DNA of 56,647 bases from Oscillospiraceae bacterium (GCA_902775355.1 CACYLY010000053.1:1-56647), one strand, 5' to 3'. Positions 17,326-27,176 are shown, numbered from the stretch's first letter. Translations and numbers: made by a program. Notes: generated by a model from the sequence alone, not told the origin.

Positions 17326-17551
17326 CCTCTGTCCCGCGAGAGAGGGGCCGCTCCCTTCGGTAAAAATTTTTTTCAATAATTTTTCGTTTGTATGCGCTGT
17401 GCAGACAAATCAAGCGCCAAAGAGCGCTATACTGCAGACGTGATCCGGAAAGACGATCAGAAGCCGGCCCGGCGGCGCGGAGAAACAAGCCTGCCGACGA
17501 GCCCGGACCTGAGACCGGTGGATGATTGGCCGGGAAAAAAGCAAATAGAGC
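17326..17551. other. Intergenic stretch without recognised gene
   Basis: Between the terminator and the next promoter there is an A/T-rich patch at about 17360-17390 and a GCGCCAAAGAGCGC inverted repeat (about 17414-17427). I see no coding sequence or RNA family in it. Confidence 0.5.
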
Positions 17552-17580
17552 TTGCACCCGGCGGCATTCTTTAGTACAAT
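17552..17580 (+). promoter_or_regulatory. Sigma-A promoter of the zinc-ribbon membrane protein gene
   Basis: TTGCAC at 17552-17557 and TACAAT at 17575-17580 with a 17-bp spacer; the start codon follows about 32 bp later. Confidence 0.8.
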
Positions 17581-17612
17581 AGGAATATAAAGACAAAAAG
17601 GAGGTCCCGTAT

Positions 17613-19118
17613 ATGGCAATCTGTTTCAACTGCGGCGCGCTGATCCCCGAGGGCGCTGCTTTCTGCCCGAACTGCGGCACGCCGGTGGCGAGCGCCCCCA
17701 AGGCCGTCCCGCCGGAGACGGAGGAAATCCTCTCCCAGAAGCCCGCGCAAATCCCCGACCCCCAGGAGCCCCCGACGGAGCAGACGCCGCCTGCGGCCGA
17801 GGAGATCCATGAGGATCTGCCCCCCTTCCTGACCAAGAAAACGCCGGAGGAGACGCCTCCCTTCCCGCCCCAGGAAAACCCGGTGGAGCAGCCTTCCTTC
17901 CAGCCCCGGGAGAACCCGGTGGAGCCTCCTCCCTTCCAGCCCCGGGAGACGCCCTTTTACTCCCAGCCGAGCGCCCCGCAGACCCCGCCTCCGACGAAGT
18001 CCGCCGAAGGGAAGAAGAAGTCCAAGCTCCCGCTGATCCTGGGCGCCGCCGTGCTGCTCGTCGCGGTGGTGCTGGGCATCCTGTTCCTCACCGGTGTGCT
18101 GGGCGGCAAGAGCGCCTCCGATCTGGAGGGCGTCTGGGTCCTGGCCGAGGGCGGCGCGTCCGGCTTTGCGCCTGGCGACATTGTTCTGGAGATCGCCCCG
18201 GAGGGCGCCGGTACCGCCACGGTCAAGGGCGCGGCCGTATCGCTGACCTGGACCAAGGACAGCATCACCATCAACGGCGTCACAGACGAGATGCGGCTGG
18301 ACGGGGAAGACCTGATCGTTGACGACAGCCAGGGCGCCTTAGTGTTCCGGCGGGACGAGGCTCCCGCGGAGGCCCCGGCCGGCAGCGCCTTCGGCAGCGC
18401 TTTTGCTCCCGCCCCCGCGGAAACCCAGGCGGAGGAGCCCGCGCCTGCGGAGCCCAAGCCGGAGGAGCCCGCGCCCGCGGAGCCCAAGCCGGAAGAGCCC
18501 GCGCCCGCGGAGCCCGAGCCCGAGCCCACAGTCAACGAGGACGGGGACGGACCCTACTGGAACCTGCCCGCCATCTCCTATGATACCGGCAAGACCTTCC
18601 CCTTCGGCACCTGGGGCGGCGTGTATGTCTACAACGGCTGGTTCTTCAAGACCTACTTCCAGCTGAACGAGGACTATACCTGCACCCGGACCATCTACCG
18701 CGACGGCGTGATCGTGACGGACGAGAAGGGCGTCTTCGAGTATGAGAACAACAAGATCAAGCTCTTCATGAACGGCGACCGGAACACCTGGACCGAATAC
18801 GCCGTCAGCGGCCAGATGATGGTCAACAACAACCACGAGTTCTTCCGCCAGGATCCCGGCGGCCTGATCGGCGCCTGGGTGGGCGACTACTACTACAACG
18901 ACAAGCACATCCACACCACCTACATCCTGCGCAGCGACGGCACCTATTCCGAGGTCACCTACCGGGACGATGAGAAGATCACGGACAACGAGGGCTCCTG
19001 GACCTTTGACGGCAGCACCCTGAAGCTCAAGGCCACCGACACGCCCAACCTCACCACGCCCTTCACCTATGTGGACGACGTGCTGATCAACAACAACTAC
19101 AAGTACTGGCGCAGCTGA
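17613..19118 (+). CDS. Zinc-ribbon membrane protein with lipocalin-like extracytoplasmic domains
   Basis: The 501-residue protein is modular. Residues 4-24 form a zinc ribbon (CFNCGALIPEGAAFCPNCG), followed by about 100 residues of Pro/Glu-rich linker with repeated ENPVE(Q/P)P(S/P)FQP(R)E units. A single membrane helix lies at about 136-160, then a DLEGVW...LVFRRDE domain. A second Pro/Glu linker repeats EPAPAEPKPE, and two tandem C-terminal domains follow (FGTWGGVYVYNGW and IGAWVGDYYYNDK starts, each closing with an L-L-N-N type strand). The topology implies a cytoplasmic ribbon and external beta domains, so a sensor or scaffold role is possible. Similar beta domains occur in the proteins at 29466, 29901 and 30324. 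Confidence 0.8.
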   Translation: MAICFNCGALIPEGAAFCPNCGTPVASAPKAVPPETEEILSQKPAQIPDPQEPPTEQTPPAAEEIHEDLPPFLTKKTPEETPPFPPQENPVEQPSFQPRENPVEPPPFQPRETPFYSQPSAPQTPPPTKSAEGKKKSKLPLILGAAVLLVAVVLGILFLTGVLGGKSASDLEGVWVLAEGGASGFAPGDIVLEIAPEGAGTATVKGAAVSLTWTKDSITINGVTDEMRLDGEDLIVDDSQGALVFRRDEAPAEAPAGSAFGSAFAPAPAETQAEEPAPAEPKPEEPAPAEPKPEEPAPAEPEPEPTVNEDGDGPYWNLPAISYDTGKTFPFGTWGGVYVYNGWFFKTYFQLNEDYTCTRTIYRDGVIVTDEKGVFEYENNKIKLFMNGDRNTWTEYAVSGQMMVNNNHEFFRQDPGGLIGAWVGDYYYNDKHIHTTYILRSDGTYSEVTYRDDEKITDNEGSWTFDGSTLKLKATDTPNLTTPFTYVDDVLINNNYKYWRS

Positions 19119-19182
19119 GGCCCGGCCTCTCCCCCGCGGCCGCGGGCGGGAGCCGCCCGAATGATCCGCATGAAACACAGAA

Positions 19183-19216
19183 ACACCCCGGAGCGAAAGC
19201 TCCGGGGTGTCGTATT
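19183..19216. terminator. Hairpin terminator between convergent genes
   Basis: ACACCCCGGAGC-GAAA-GCTCCGGGGTGT followed by CGTATTTT serves the zinc-ribbon gene and could also stop transcripts from the minus strand. Confidence 0.8.
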
Positions 19217-19258
19217 TTCGAATTTTCGAACCGGTCCGAACCGGTTTTTCGACTTGCT

Positions 19259-20161
19259 TCAGCGATCCAGCCAGCGGCAGGCGGCCAGGGCGGCCACAGC
19301 CCCGTCGGCGGCGGCGGTGGTGAGCTGGCGGACGGCCTTCTTCCGGCAGTCCCCTGCCACGAAGAGCCCCTCCGTCACGGTCAGGCAGTCCTCGCCGGAA
19401 TCGGCGTAGCCGGCCTTGTCCCGGTCCAGCCACTGACCGAAGGCCTCCAGATCCGGCTGGTGGCCGATGGCGACGAAGAGGCCATCCACGTCGATCTCCC
19501 GGCTCCGGCCCTCCTGCTCCACCAGCACGCCGCGCAGCTCCTCCTCGCCCAGCAGGGCTGTGACGGAGGCGTTCAGCACGAACTCCACGTTCTCCCGCTG
19601 CTCCAGGGCCTCCACCAGCTTCTGCTCGCCCCGAAAGGCGTCCCGGCGGTGGATGAGATATACCTTGCTGCAGCTCTCGCTCAGAAGCAGGGCGTCCTGC
19701 AGGGCGCTGTTGCCGCCGCCGTTGACCGCCACGGCCTTGCCCTTGTAAAAGGCCCCGTCGCAGACGGCGCAGTAGCCCACGCCGCTGCCCACCAGCTCCT
19801 CTTCCCGCGGGAGGCCCAGCATCCGGGGATGGGCCCCGGCGGCCAGGATCACCGCCCGGCCCTCGAAGGCCGCGCCGGAGTCGCAGCGGGCGGTCCAGGT
19901 CCCGTTGGTCTTCTCCAGGCCGGTGACCTCCTCCAGCTCCACCTCTGCGCCCTGCTCCATGGCCTGCTCCAGCAGCTTGTCCCCCAGCTCGTTTCCGCTG
20001 ACGGACAGGAAGCCCGGGAAGTTCTCCACCCGGGGAGACCAGGTGATCTGCCCCCCGAAGGCGGCCTTTTCCAGCACCAGGACGGATTTGCCCGCCCGGC
20101 AGGCGTAGGTGGCCGCCGTCAGTCCGGCAGGCCCTCCGCCGATAATGAGAATATCATACAT
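19259..20161 (-). CDS. trxB: Thioredoxin reductase
   Basis: The protein carries the FAD site ILIIGGGPAGLTAATYA at the N-terminus, the redox pair CAVC (in VGYCAVCDGAF), the NAD(P)H-binding NGGGNSALQDALLL and the C-terminal FAD motif LFVAGDCRKK. It reduces thioredoxin-like proteins with NAD(P)H. The start at 20161 (MYDILIIGG) is preferred to the ATG three codons earlier, because AAGGAAGG overlaps that earlier codon. The 300-residue length is typical. A possible partner is the CGYC redoxin at 10104. Confidence 0.9.
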   Translation of the reverse strand: MYDILIIGGGPAGLTAATYACRAGKSVLVLEKAAFGGQITWSPRVENFPGFLSVSGNELGDKLLEQAMEQGAEVELEEVTGLEKTNGTWTARCDSGAAFEGRAVILAAGAHPRMLGLPREEELVGSGVGYCAVCDGAFYKGKAVAVNGGGNSALQDALLLSESCSKVYLIHRRDAFRGEQKLVEALEQRENVEFVLNASVTALLGEEELRGVLVEQEGRSREIDVDGLFVAIGHQPDLEAFGQWLDRDKAGYADSGEDCLTVTEGLFVAGDCRKKAVRQLTTAAADGAVAALAACRWLDR

Positions 20162-20182
20162 ACAAATCATCCTTCCTTACAG

Positions 20183-20306
20183 GCTCCCTCTTTGAGGGAG
20201 CTGGCAGCCGGCGTCTCACGCAAGCCGGCTGACTGAGGGAGCGTCCGTCCCACAGCCGACTCAACAGGCTCCCTCTTTGAGGGAGCTCCCGCGTCAGCGG
20301 GTGAGG
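20183..20306. repeat. GCTCCCTC...GAGGGAGC palindromic repeat pair
   Basis: Two copies of AGGCTCCCTCTTTGAGGGAG (20179-20198 and 20266-20285) flank GCCGGC..GCAAGCCGGC and TGACTGAGGGAGCG. This is a dispersed element type that I know from Ruminococcaceae genomes. Confidence 0.75.
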
Positions 20307-20346
20307 GGGTGTGGGTCCATGGTCCTCCCGAATGCAGTATAGCATC

Positions 20347-23040
20347 TCAGGCCGGGGAAGGCAAGCCTCTGCGCCGTCTCCACAGCGCCCAGACCGCCGT
20401 CGCGGCAAGGGAAAGGGCGGACAGGACCAGGCCGGTCCAGAGCCCGGGCGGCGTGTACCGCAGGTTGACCGTGTGCTCCCCGGCGGGCAGACGCAGGGCC
20501 AGCAGCAGGTCCAGGGCCTTTTCGGTCTCGACGGGTCTTCCGTCCACCGTGGCCGTCCAGCCCTCGTCGCTGGGGATGCTCAGGACCAGCAGCCTCTCGG
20601 CCTCGGCCCGGGTGCGGAGCTCCAGGCGAGAGGCGCTGACGATCCGCGTCTCGCAGCTTCCGCTCCGGAGCTCTCCCACGCAGCGCGCCAGCGCGGCGCC
20701 GTCCTCGTAGAAGAAGGGGATCTCCGTCGCGGGCGGGATCTCCTCCTCGCCGCTCAGCTCGAGCTCCAGCTCCGTGCCCGGGGCAAAGACGCCCAGGCAG
20801 ACGGCGTTGGGATAATACAGGTCGCTGAGCACGGCCAGGATCTCCCCGCCGCTGCGTACGCTGCAGCCGGTGATGGCCGGGCTCCAGCTCTGCAGGTACA
20901 GGGGCTCCTCCCGCGTAACGGTGAGCCGCAGCCCCTCCGCCTCCGCCGGCACGAAGATATTCGCCTCCGTTCCGGTCAGGAGACGGTAGGCCAGGTTCAG
21001 GTTATGGCAGATCTCCTCGCCCATGGCCGGCTCTGCATTCGCTCCCGGGTCGGCCAGAAAGGCCAGGGGCAGCGCGTCCGGGTTTTCCCAGAGGCCCTCC
21101 GCCAGCTCCCGATAGCCCGCGGGGCCGGGGTCGCCCAGATAGCGGCCCACGCCCAGCAGAGCGTCCGCGGCCCGGCTCTCGCCCAGGTCGCCGTTGGCCC
21201 AGTATTTGAGGTAGGTATGCTGCCCCATCCGGGTGACGAAGAGGAGGGTGGCACGCTTCTCGGAGGAGCTGAAATGCACCAGCCCCGGGTAGTCGAAGAG
21301 CAGGGGGTCGTTCTTGTTGCTGACGGAGCCGGCTTTGCGGATGCGATAGAAGTCTCCCTCCGCGGGCCGGGCGCGGTCCATGCGGGCCTGCTCGTCCAGG
21401 ATGGCGTCCCGCAGCTCCTGATATGAGCCTCCCTGGTCTGCCTGATCGGCATAGCTCCAGCCTGTGTTGAAGCAGAGCGCCGCGAGCCCGACCAGCACCA
21501 GGAGCCGGCCGGCAAGGGCGCTGCCCTTCCGCCACCACAGCAGCAGCGCCAGCTCCGCCGCCAGGAAGGCCGCGATCACCAGCAGCATCCAGGTCTTCTG
21601 GAACCAGAGGGGCTGCAGGGCGGCCAGGACCAGGATCGCCGCCGCGGCAAGCCCCGGCAGCAGCAGAGAGGAAGGCCGCAGCCCCTCCCGCTTTTCGAAG
21701 GAGCGGGAGGCCAGCATCAGCAGCACGAAGGAAAAGACGAAGGACCAGCGGTAGTTGAAGCAGCTGTTCTCCTCAAAGCCGTGCCAGGCCAGGTTCGGCA
21801 GGTAAAAGCAGGCGGAGGCCAGCAGCGTCAGCAGGAGCAGGCCGCCCGCCGCCCGCTCCCGCCGGGACAGGGCCCGGTTCAGGAAAAAGCTGAGACCCAG
21901 CAGCAGCGCAAGGGAGCCGGCGTAGAGATTGGGGCTGCCGTCGTAAAACTCCCAGTAGGGCACCAGGCCCAGCAGCAGCTTCGGGAAAATGTGGCGCTCG
22001 GAAAACGCCAGCTCCTCCCGGCAGATGGGCACGTCGACCAGGAAGTACCACAGGGCGAAAAAGCCCAGGCAGAGCGCCGCGGTGCAGAGGGCGGCCTTTT
22101 TGCGCAGCTTGAACAGCGCCAGCGCAAGCCCCGCGGCGGCCGCGGCAAAGAGCAGCGCCAGGACGCAGAGCACGGGCAGCACCAGCCGGTCGCCCGTGCC
22201 CGGCAGCAGCCAGGCCAGGATCCGCTTCGCGGCGGGATAGGTCAGGCGGGCCAGGGATTCATAGGGCGTCACCGGCACGCCGCCGCTCAATGCCAGGTAA
22301 CCGGGCAGGAGCAGCCAGGCGGCGATCCCGCCGGCCAGCAGTGAGGCAAAGGCGAAGCGCAGGAGCTTCCTCCAGGGGAGGCGCCGCAGGGATTCGGTCT
22401 CGCAGAGGAGCTTCCAGAGCAGATACAGCACGGAGAAGGCGCAGAGCATGTAGCCGGTGTAAAAGCAGCAGACGATGCCCAGGCCCAGGCTCAGGATATA
22501 GAGCAGGGGCCTGGCCTCCCGCCAGAGCCGCTCGATCCCCAGGGCGACCAGGGGCAGCAGGAGCACCGCGTCCAGCCAGATGACGCACCAGGCATAGGCG
22601 GTGTTGAAGCCGCAGAAGGCGTAGGCCGTGGTGAAAAGCAGGCCGGAGGGGCGCAGGCCCCGGGTATGCTTCAGATAGAGGCCCATGCTCAGACCGCAGG
22701 CGCTCAGCTTCAGCAGGATCATCCAGTTCACCCCAAGGGCGATCTCCTCCTTGGGGAAGAGCAGCAGGAGCAGGTTGAAGGGGCTGGCCAGATAATAGGC
22801 GAACAGTCCGCTCACCGGACCGCCCAGGAGCTTGCCGAAGCTGTAGAAGGGGTCCGCCCGGCCGGCAAAGATGTCCTGATACAGGGCGAAGAAGCTCAGG
22901 TACTGGCCCTTGCCGTCCGCGATCAGCAGCATCCGATCCCCGAAGGGGGCGACGCCGATCAGCGCGTAGAGGGCGAGCAACAGAAAAAAGGGCAGGAGGA
23001 AGGAGCCAGCCAGCAAGGGAAGCTTTCGTTTCTCAGGCAT
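20347..23040 (-). CDS. YfhO family polytopic membrane protein
   Basis: The 897-residue protein has a first helix at about 9-30, the YfhO-like loop (LLIADGKGQYLSFFALYQDIF with an acidic residue, then FYSFGKLLGGPVSGLFAYY), about a dozen membrane segments, a large extracytoplasmic beta-rich region (about 560-860) and a final helix. Family members are GT-C-type glycosyltransferases or helpers in lipid-linked sugar decoration. GGAGG lies 6 bp before the ATG. It overlaps the 3' end of the upstream deacetylase gene by 8 bp, suggesting a joint role in surface glycan modification. Confidence 0.85.
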   Translation of the reverse strand: MPEKRKLPLLAGSFLLPFFLLLALYALIGVAPFGDRMLLIADGKGQYLSFFALYQDIFAGRADPFYSFGKLLGGPVSGLFAYYLASPFNLLLLLFPKEEIALGVNWMILLKLSACGLSMGLYLKHTRGLRPSGLLFTTAYAFCGFNTAYAWCVIWLDAVLLLPLVALGIERLWREARPLLYILSLGLGIVCCFYTGYMLCAFSVLYLLWKLLCETESLRRLPWRKLLRFAFASLLAGGIAAWLLLPGYLALSGGVPVTPYESLARLTYPAAKRILAWLLPGTGDRLVLPVLCVLALLFAAAAAGLALALFKLRKKAALCTAALCLGFFALWYFLVDVPICREELAFSERHIFPKLLLGLVPYWEFYDGSPNLYAGSLALLLGLSFFLNRALSRRERAAGGLLLLTLLASACFYLPNLAWHGFEENSCFNYRWSFVFSFVLLMLASRSFEKREGLRPSSLLLPGLAAAAILVLAALQPLWFQKTWMLLVIAAFLAAELALLLWWRKGSALAGRLLVLVGLAALCFNTGWSYADQADQGGSYQELRDAILDEQARMDRARPAEGDFYRIRKAGSVSNKNDPLLFDYPGLVHFSSSEKRATLLFVTRMGQHTYLKYWANGDLGESRAADALLGVGRYLGDPGPAGYRELAEGLWENPDALPLAFLADPGANAEPAMGEEICHNLNLAYRLLTGTEANIFVPAEAEGLRLTVTREEPLYLQSWSPAITGCSVRSGGEILAVLSDLYYPNAVCLGVFAPGTELELELSGEEEIPPATEIPFFYEDGAALARCVGELRSGSCETRIVSASRLELRTRAEAERLLVLSIPSDEGWTATVDGRPVETEKALDLLLALRLPAGEHTVNLRYTPPGLWTGLVLSALSLAATAVWALWRRRRGLPSPA

Positions 23041-23920
23041 CGGACGCCTCCTTCCTGCCGAGCCTTCGCAGGGCCTCCGCCTCCAACATGCGGTCGGGGC
23101 TGGTCAGAAACTTGTGGTCGCTGCGGTTGGTCAGGGCGCGGATATCCTCCTCTTCATAGACCGCGCCGGGGTGGAGCAGCAGCTCCAGACCCCAGCCGCG
23201 CCTGTCCGCCTCCGCCTCCAGCGCGGGGAGCAGGCGGGAGATCTTGCCATAGTCAAAGCGGCCGGAGAAGAGCACCCCCAGAAAGAGCTTGCGCTCCATG
23301 CCGCCCAGCGCTTCCCGGTGGCGGCGCAGATTCCGCCCGGCCAGCGCGTGCAGCAGCAGGGATTTTACGATGTTGATCGGGTGAAAGGGCAGGATCGAGA
23401 AGAAGTGCCGCAGCAGCAGCGCAACGGGCTCCCGGGGGATGCGGATGTAGGCGACCGGCAGCTCCTCCTCCCGGATCACCTCCATCAGCGCGTCAAACAC
23501 CACCGGGAGCATGTGCCAGTGGGCGTGCCCGTCCAGACGGAGGGCTTCCCCCCGCTGCCGGAACAGGGGGAGAAGGACCCGGATCTGGGCGGAGAGCTCC
23601 TTCTTCAGCTCCCGGAAATAGACCGGATAGCGCCCCGTGAGGCGGGCGAACAGCAGCGCGGCAAAGGAGACGCGAAACACCCCTTCCGTGTCGGTCAGAT
23701 GGGGGATCTCTTCCTTCGGCGTAAGCGCCCGGCCCTCCATCAGGTTCAGGTGCACGGTCAGGGCCAGTCCCTGCTCCGGCAGCATGGCGAGGCAGTCCTC
23801 CAGCCAGGGGCTGTTGGGCATCAGACTGGTGCCGTTCAGCGCGCCTCCGGTGCAGCACTCCAGGATCCGCCTGCTCTGGGCGGGAAACAGTCCGTAATCA
23901 TCCGCGTGAAACTCTGTCAT
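23033..23920 (-). CDS. YdjC/ChbG family carbohydrate deacetylase
   Basis: The 295-residue protein begins with HADDYG, the metal-binding Asp pair of the ChbG/HpnK family, and has VHLNLMEGRAL and the DGHAHWHMLP segment with the remaining metal-binding His residues. It would remove an N-acetyl group from an amino sugar, possibly in a lipid-linked or oligosaccharide substrate. Translation is coupled to the downstream YfhO gene by an 8-bp overlap. A promoter with TTGTGT and TAAAAT (17-bp spacer, 23967-23995 on the minus strand) lies upstream. Confidence 0.85.
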   Translation of the reverse strand: MTEFHADDYGLFPAQSRRILECCTGGALNGTSLMPNSPWLEDCLAMLPEQGLALTVHLNLMEGRALTPKEEIPHLTDTEGVFRVSFAALLFARLTGRYPVYFRELKKELSAQIRVLLPLFRQRGEALRLDGHAHWHMLPVVFDALMEVIREEELPVAYIRIPREPVALLLRHFFSILPFHPINIVKSLLLHALAGRNLRRHREALGGMERKLFLGVLFSGRFDYGKISRLLPALEAEADRRGWGLELLLHPGAVYEEEDIRALTNRSDHKFLTSPDRMLEAEALRRLGRKEASDA

Positions 23921-23966
23921 TCCTTCCGCTCCCGATCAAACAAACAGTTTTAGTCAGAACTTTTTA

Positions 23967-23995
23967 ATTTTATCATGCCCTCGGCGGAAACACAA
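23967..23995 (-). promoter_or_regulatory. Promoter candidate of the ydjC-yfhO operon
   Basis: On the minus strand TTGTGT (23990-23995) and TAAAAT (23967-23972) are 17 bp apart, about 47 bp before the start codon. Confidence 0.6.
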
Positions 23996-24023
23996 GCGCT
24001 TTCTTGCGGAAGTCCCCCCTGAC

Positions 24024-24064
24024 GAAAAAACCAGATCCGCGTTTCACACGGATCTGGTTTTTTC
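24024..24064 (-). terminator. Terminator of the nrdG-nrdD operon
   Basis: AAAAAACCAGATCCG and CGGATCTGGTTTTTT form a symmetrical stem with U-tracts on both strands, 30 bp past the nrdD stop. Confidence 0.85.
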
Positions 24065-24093
24065 TATGCACGACGCACGACCTGCGCGCTGCT

Positions 24094-26416
24094 TTACCGG
24101 GTCACGTAAGCCTTGATGGCGCCGGCGCCGGCGATCTTCTCAAAGCCGGTCCCCCTGGGGACGATCAGGGTGGGGGCCTGCTTTACGCCGTACTCCTTGG
24201 CCAGCTCCGGGTGCTCGTCCGCCAGGATCTTGTCGTAGCGGAAGCCGGCCTTGTCCATGTAGCTGCAGGCGATGCGGCAGTTGGGGCAGGTGGCGGTGGC
24301 GAAGAGGATGGGCGTGGCTTCGGCGGCGGGGGCCTTCTCGGGAGCCGGGGCGGCCGCGGCGGGCTCGACGGCTTCCGGCTTCACCGGGCCCAGGTGGGTC
24401 AGGTGGGAGCGGCCCAGGTCATACTCCCGGCGCTCCTTGTACTCCTGGGTCTTGCCGTCGTTCCAGTTCTGGACCGGGCGGTAGTAGCCGGTGATGCGGC
24501 TGTAGACCTCGGCGCTCTTGCCGCAGTGGGGGCAGGTGAAGTGCTCGCCGGTGAGGTAGCCGTGGTCCTTGCACACGCTGTAGGTGGGGCTCAGGGTGTA
24601 GTAGGGCAGGCGGTAGTTCTCGGCGATCTTGCGCACCAGGTTGGCGGCGGCTTCCCAGTCGGGCAGCTTCTCGCCCAGGAAGGCGTGGAAGACGGTGCCG
24701 GAGGTGTAGCGGGTCTGCAGATCGTCCTGAATGTCCAGAGCGGCGAAGATATCCTCGGTGTAGCTCACGGGCAGGTGGGAGCTGTTGGTGTAGTAGGGGG
24801 CGCCGCCGGGCTGGGCCGCAGTGATGATGTCGGGGAAGTCCTCCACGTCGTGCTTGGCGAAGCGGTAGGAGGTGGACTCGGCGGGAGTGGCCTCCAGGTT
24901 GTACAGGTCGCCGTACTGCTCCTGGTAGTCGCTCAGGCGCTCGCGCATGTGGTCCAGCACCTGCTTGGTGAACTCCTGGCAGCGGGGGTCAGTCATGTTG
25001 CAGCGCAGCCATCTGGCGTTCAGGCCCGCCTCGTTCATGCCCACCAGGCCGATGGTGGAGAAGTGGTTCTCAAAGGTGCCCAGGTAGTGCTTGGTGTAGG
25101 GGTACAGGCCCTCGTTCAGGAGCTTGGTGATGACAGTGCGCTTGATCTTCAGGGAGCGGGCCGCCAGATCCATCAGCTTGTCCAGCCGGCGGTAGAAATC
25201 CTGCTCGTCCTTGGACTGATAGGCCAGACGGGGCATGTTCAGGGTGACCACGCCGATGGAGCCGGTGGATTCGCCGGAGCCGAAGTAGCCGCCGGACTTT
25301 TTCCGCAGCTCCCGGAGATCCAGACGCAGACGGCAGCACATCGAGCGCACGTCGGAGGGCTCCATGTCGGAGTTGATGTAGTTGGAGAAGTAGGGGGTGC
25401 CGTACTTGGCGGTCATCTCGAACAGGAGCTTGTTGTTCTCGGTGGGAGACCAGTCAAAGTCCCGGGTGATGGAGTAGGTGGGGATGGGGTACTGGAAGCC
25501 GCGGCCGTTGGCGTCGCCCTCGGGTGAAGTCCACCTCTTTGCCGCCCACGATGGCGGGCAGGTCCTTCAGGTCGGCGGGAACGGTCCAGTCCAGGGTGAT
25601 GTTGGAGAAGGGCGCCTGGGTGCCCCAGCGGCTGGGGGTGTTCACGCCGAAGACGAAGGACTGAATGCACTGCTTGACTTCCTTGTAGCTCAGATTGTCG
25701 ATCTTCACGAAGGGAGCCAGATAGGTGTCGAAGGAGGAGAAGGCCTGGGCGCCGGCCCACTCGTTCTGCATGATGCCAAGGAAGTTCACCATCTGGTTGC
25801 AGAGGGTGGAGAGGTGGCTGGCCGGGGAGGAGTTGATCTTGCCCGGGATGCCGAGGCCCTGCTGGATCAGCTGCTTCAGGCTCCAGCCGGCGCAGTAGCC
25901 GGTGAGCATGCTGAGGTCGTGCAGGTGAATGTCGCAGTTGCGGTGGGCGTTGGCGATCTCCTGGTCATAGACCTCGCTGAGCCAGTAGTTGGCGGTGATG
26001 GCGCCGGAGTTGGAGAGGATCAGGCCGCCCACGGAATAGGTGACGGTGGAGTTCTCCTTCACGCGCCAGTCGGTGACGTTCAGGTACTTGTCCACGGTGT
26101 CCTTGTAGTCCAGGTAGGTGGACTTCATGCTGCGCAGCTTCTCCCGCTGCTTGCGGTACAGGATGTAGGCCTTGGCCACAGTCTCGTAGCCGCCCCGGGA
26201 CAGGACCGCCTCCACGCTGTCCTGGATATCCTCCACGGCGATCTTTCCGTCCCGGATCTTGGGCAGGAAGTCCGCGGAGGTCTTCAGCGCCAGGAAATCG
26301 ATGACGCTGTCGTTATACTCCGTCTGGGTCGCCTCAAAGGCCTTCTTGATGGCCTCGGCGATCTTGGTGATGTCGAATTCGACGACCTTGCCGTCTCTCT
26401 TTACGACCTGATACAT
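24094..26416 (-). pseudogene. nrdD: Anaerobic (class III) ribonucleoside-triphosphate reductase, frameshifted by internal deletion
   Basis: The 5' part has the ATP-cone (MYQVVKRDGKVVEFDITK) and the start of the catalytic barrel (NCDIHLHDLSMLTGYCAGW). After VGGKEVDFT (about codon 298, near 25523) some 20 residues are missing and reading continues in another frame with EGDANGRGFQYPIPTY, which joins the intact 440-residue 3' frame. That part holds the zinc cysteines (one pair in FTCPHCGK) and the glycyl-radical region RITGYYRPVQNWNDGK. An Ala/Pro linker then leads to a redoxin domain (FATATCPNCRIACSYMDKAG), a fused electron donor. The enzyme makes deoxynucleotides without oxygen and should be essential, so either a sequence error or a recent lesion is present. 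Confidence 0.85.
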
Positions 26417-26441
26417 GGTGATTCTCCCTCTCTGTCTATCT

Positions 26442-27143
26442 TCAATCTACGCCTCTGACCCGGACGGTGGGCACGATGGGCCGCACCGCCTCCGCCAGGG
26501 CGTGCATTTCTTCTCCCGTGAAGGCGCTGAGACCTTCGATGGCGATCACATCGCCGGAATCCTTGAATTGCTGCAGGTAATACTCTCTGGCTCCCTCGAT
26601 CCACCGGGCGGCCTCCAGCAGGCTCTCCCGGGTGTGCAGGCCCTTCACCACCGTGGTGCGGAACTCGTATTCCACCGCTCCCGAGAGCAGGTAGTTCTTG
26701 GTCCGCTCCACCGGGGCCAGGTCGAAGCCGGGGACGCCGACGGTTTTGGCGTACAGGGCCGGGGAATTCTTGATATCCACCGCCACCCGGTCCACCAGGC
26801 CCTCCTCCACCAAAGCCATCAGCCGCTCGGGGAAGGAGCCGTTGGTGTCCAGCTTCACGGCGTAGCCCAGGGCCTTGACCTGACGGAGAAAAACGTCGAT
26901 GTCCTTATGCAGCAGGGGCTCGCCGCCGGTGACGGCCACTCCGTCCAGGATGCCCTGCCGCTTTTTCAGAAAGGCCAGCACTGTCTCGGCGCCGTTTTCG
27001 TCCCCCTCCAGGCGCTCCGGCAGGACCAGGGGCGCGTTGTGGCAGAAGGGGCAGCGGAAGTTGCAGCCGCCGGTGAACACCGTGCAGGCCACGCGGCCGG
27101 GATAATCCAGCAGGGTCAGCTTTTGCAGACCGGATATGCGCAA
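26442..27143 (-). CDS. nrdG: Anaerobic ribonucleotide reductase activating protein (radical SAM)
   Basis: The 233-residue protein has the radical-SAM cluster motif CNFRCPFCHN (CxxxCxxC) near residues 25-34, the VTGGEPLLH segment that contacts S-adenosylmethionine, and KLDTNGSFP. It generates the glycyl radical on NrdD. The start is set at a TTG at 27143 because AGGAGG lies 8 bp upstream; an ATG at 27176 sits inside the predicted -10 box region and could not be in the transcript. The gene precedes nrdD by 25 bp, the reverse of the common order. Confidence 0.85.
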   Translation of the reverse strand: MRISGLQKLTLLDYPGRVACTVFTGGCNFRCPFCHNAPLVLPERLEGDENGAETVLAFLKKRQGILDGVAVTGGEPLLHKDIDVFLRQVKALGYAVKLDTNGSFPERLMALVEEGLVDRVAVDIKNSPALYAKTVGVPGFDLAPVERTKNYLLSGAVEYEFRTTVVKGLHTRESLLEAARWIEGAREYYLQQFKDSGDVIAIEGLSAFTGEEMHALAEAVRPIVPTVRVRGVD

Positions 27144-27176
27144 GGCCCTCGCCTCCTCTCGCTTGCTGCGAGGCAT

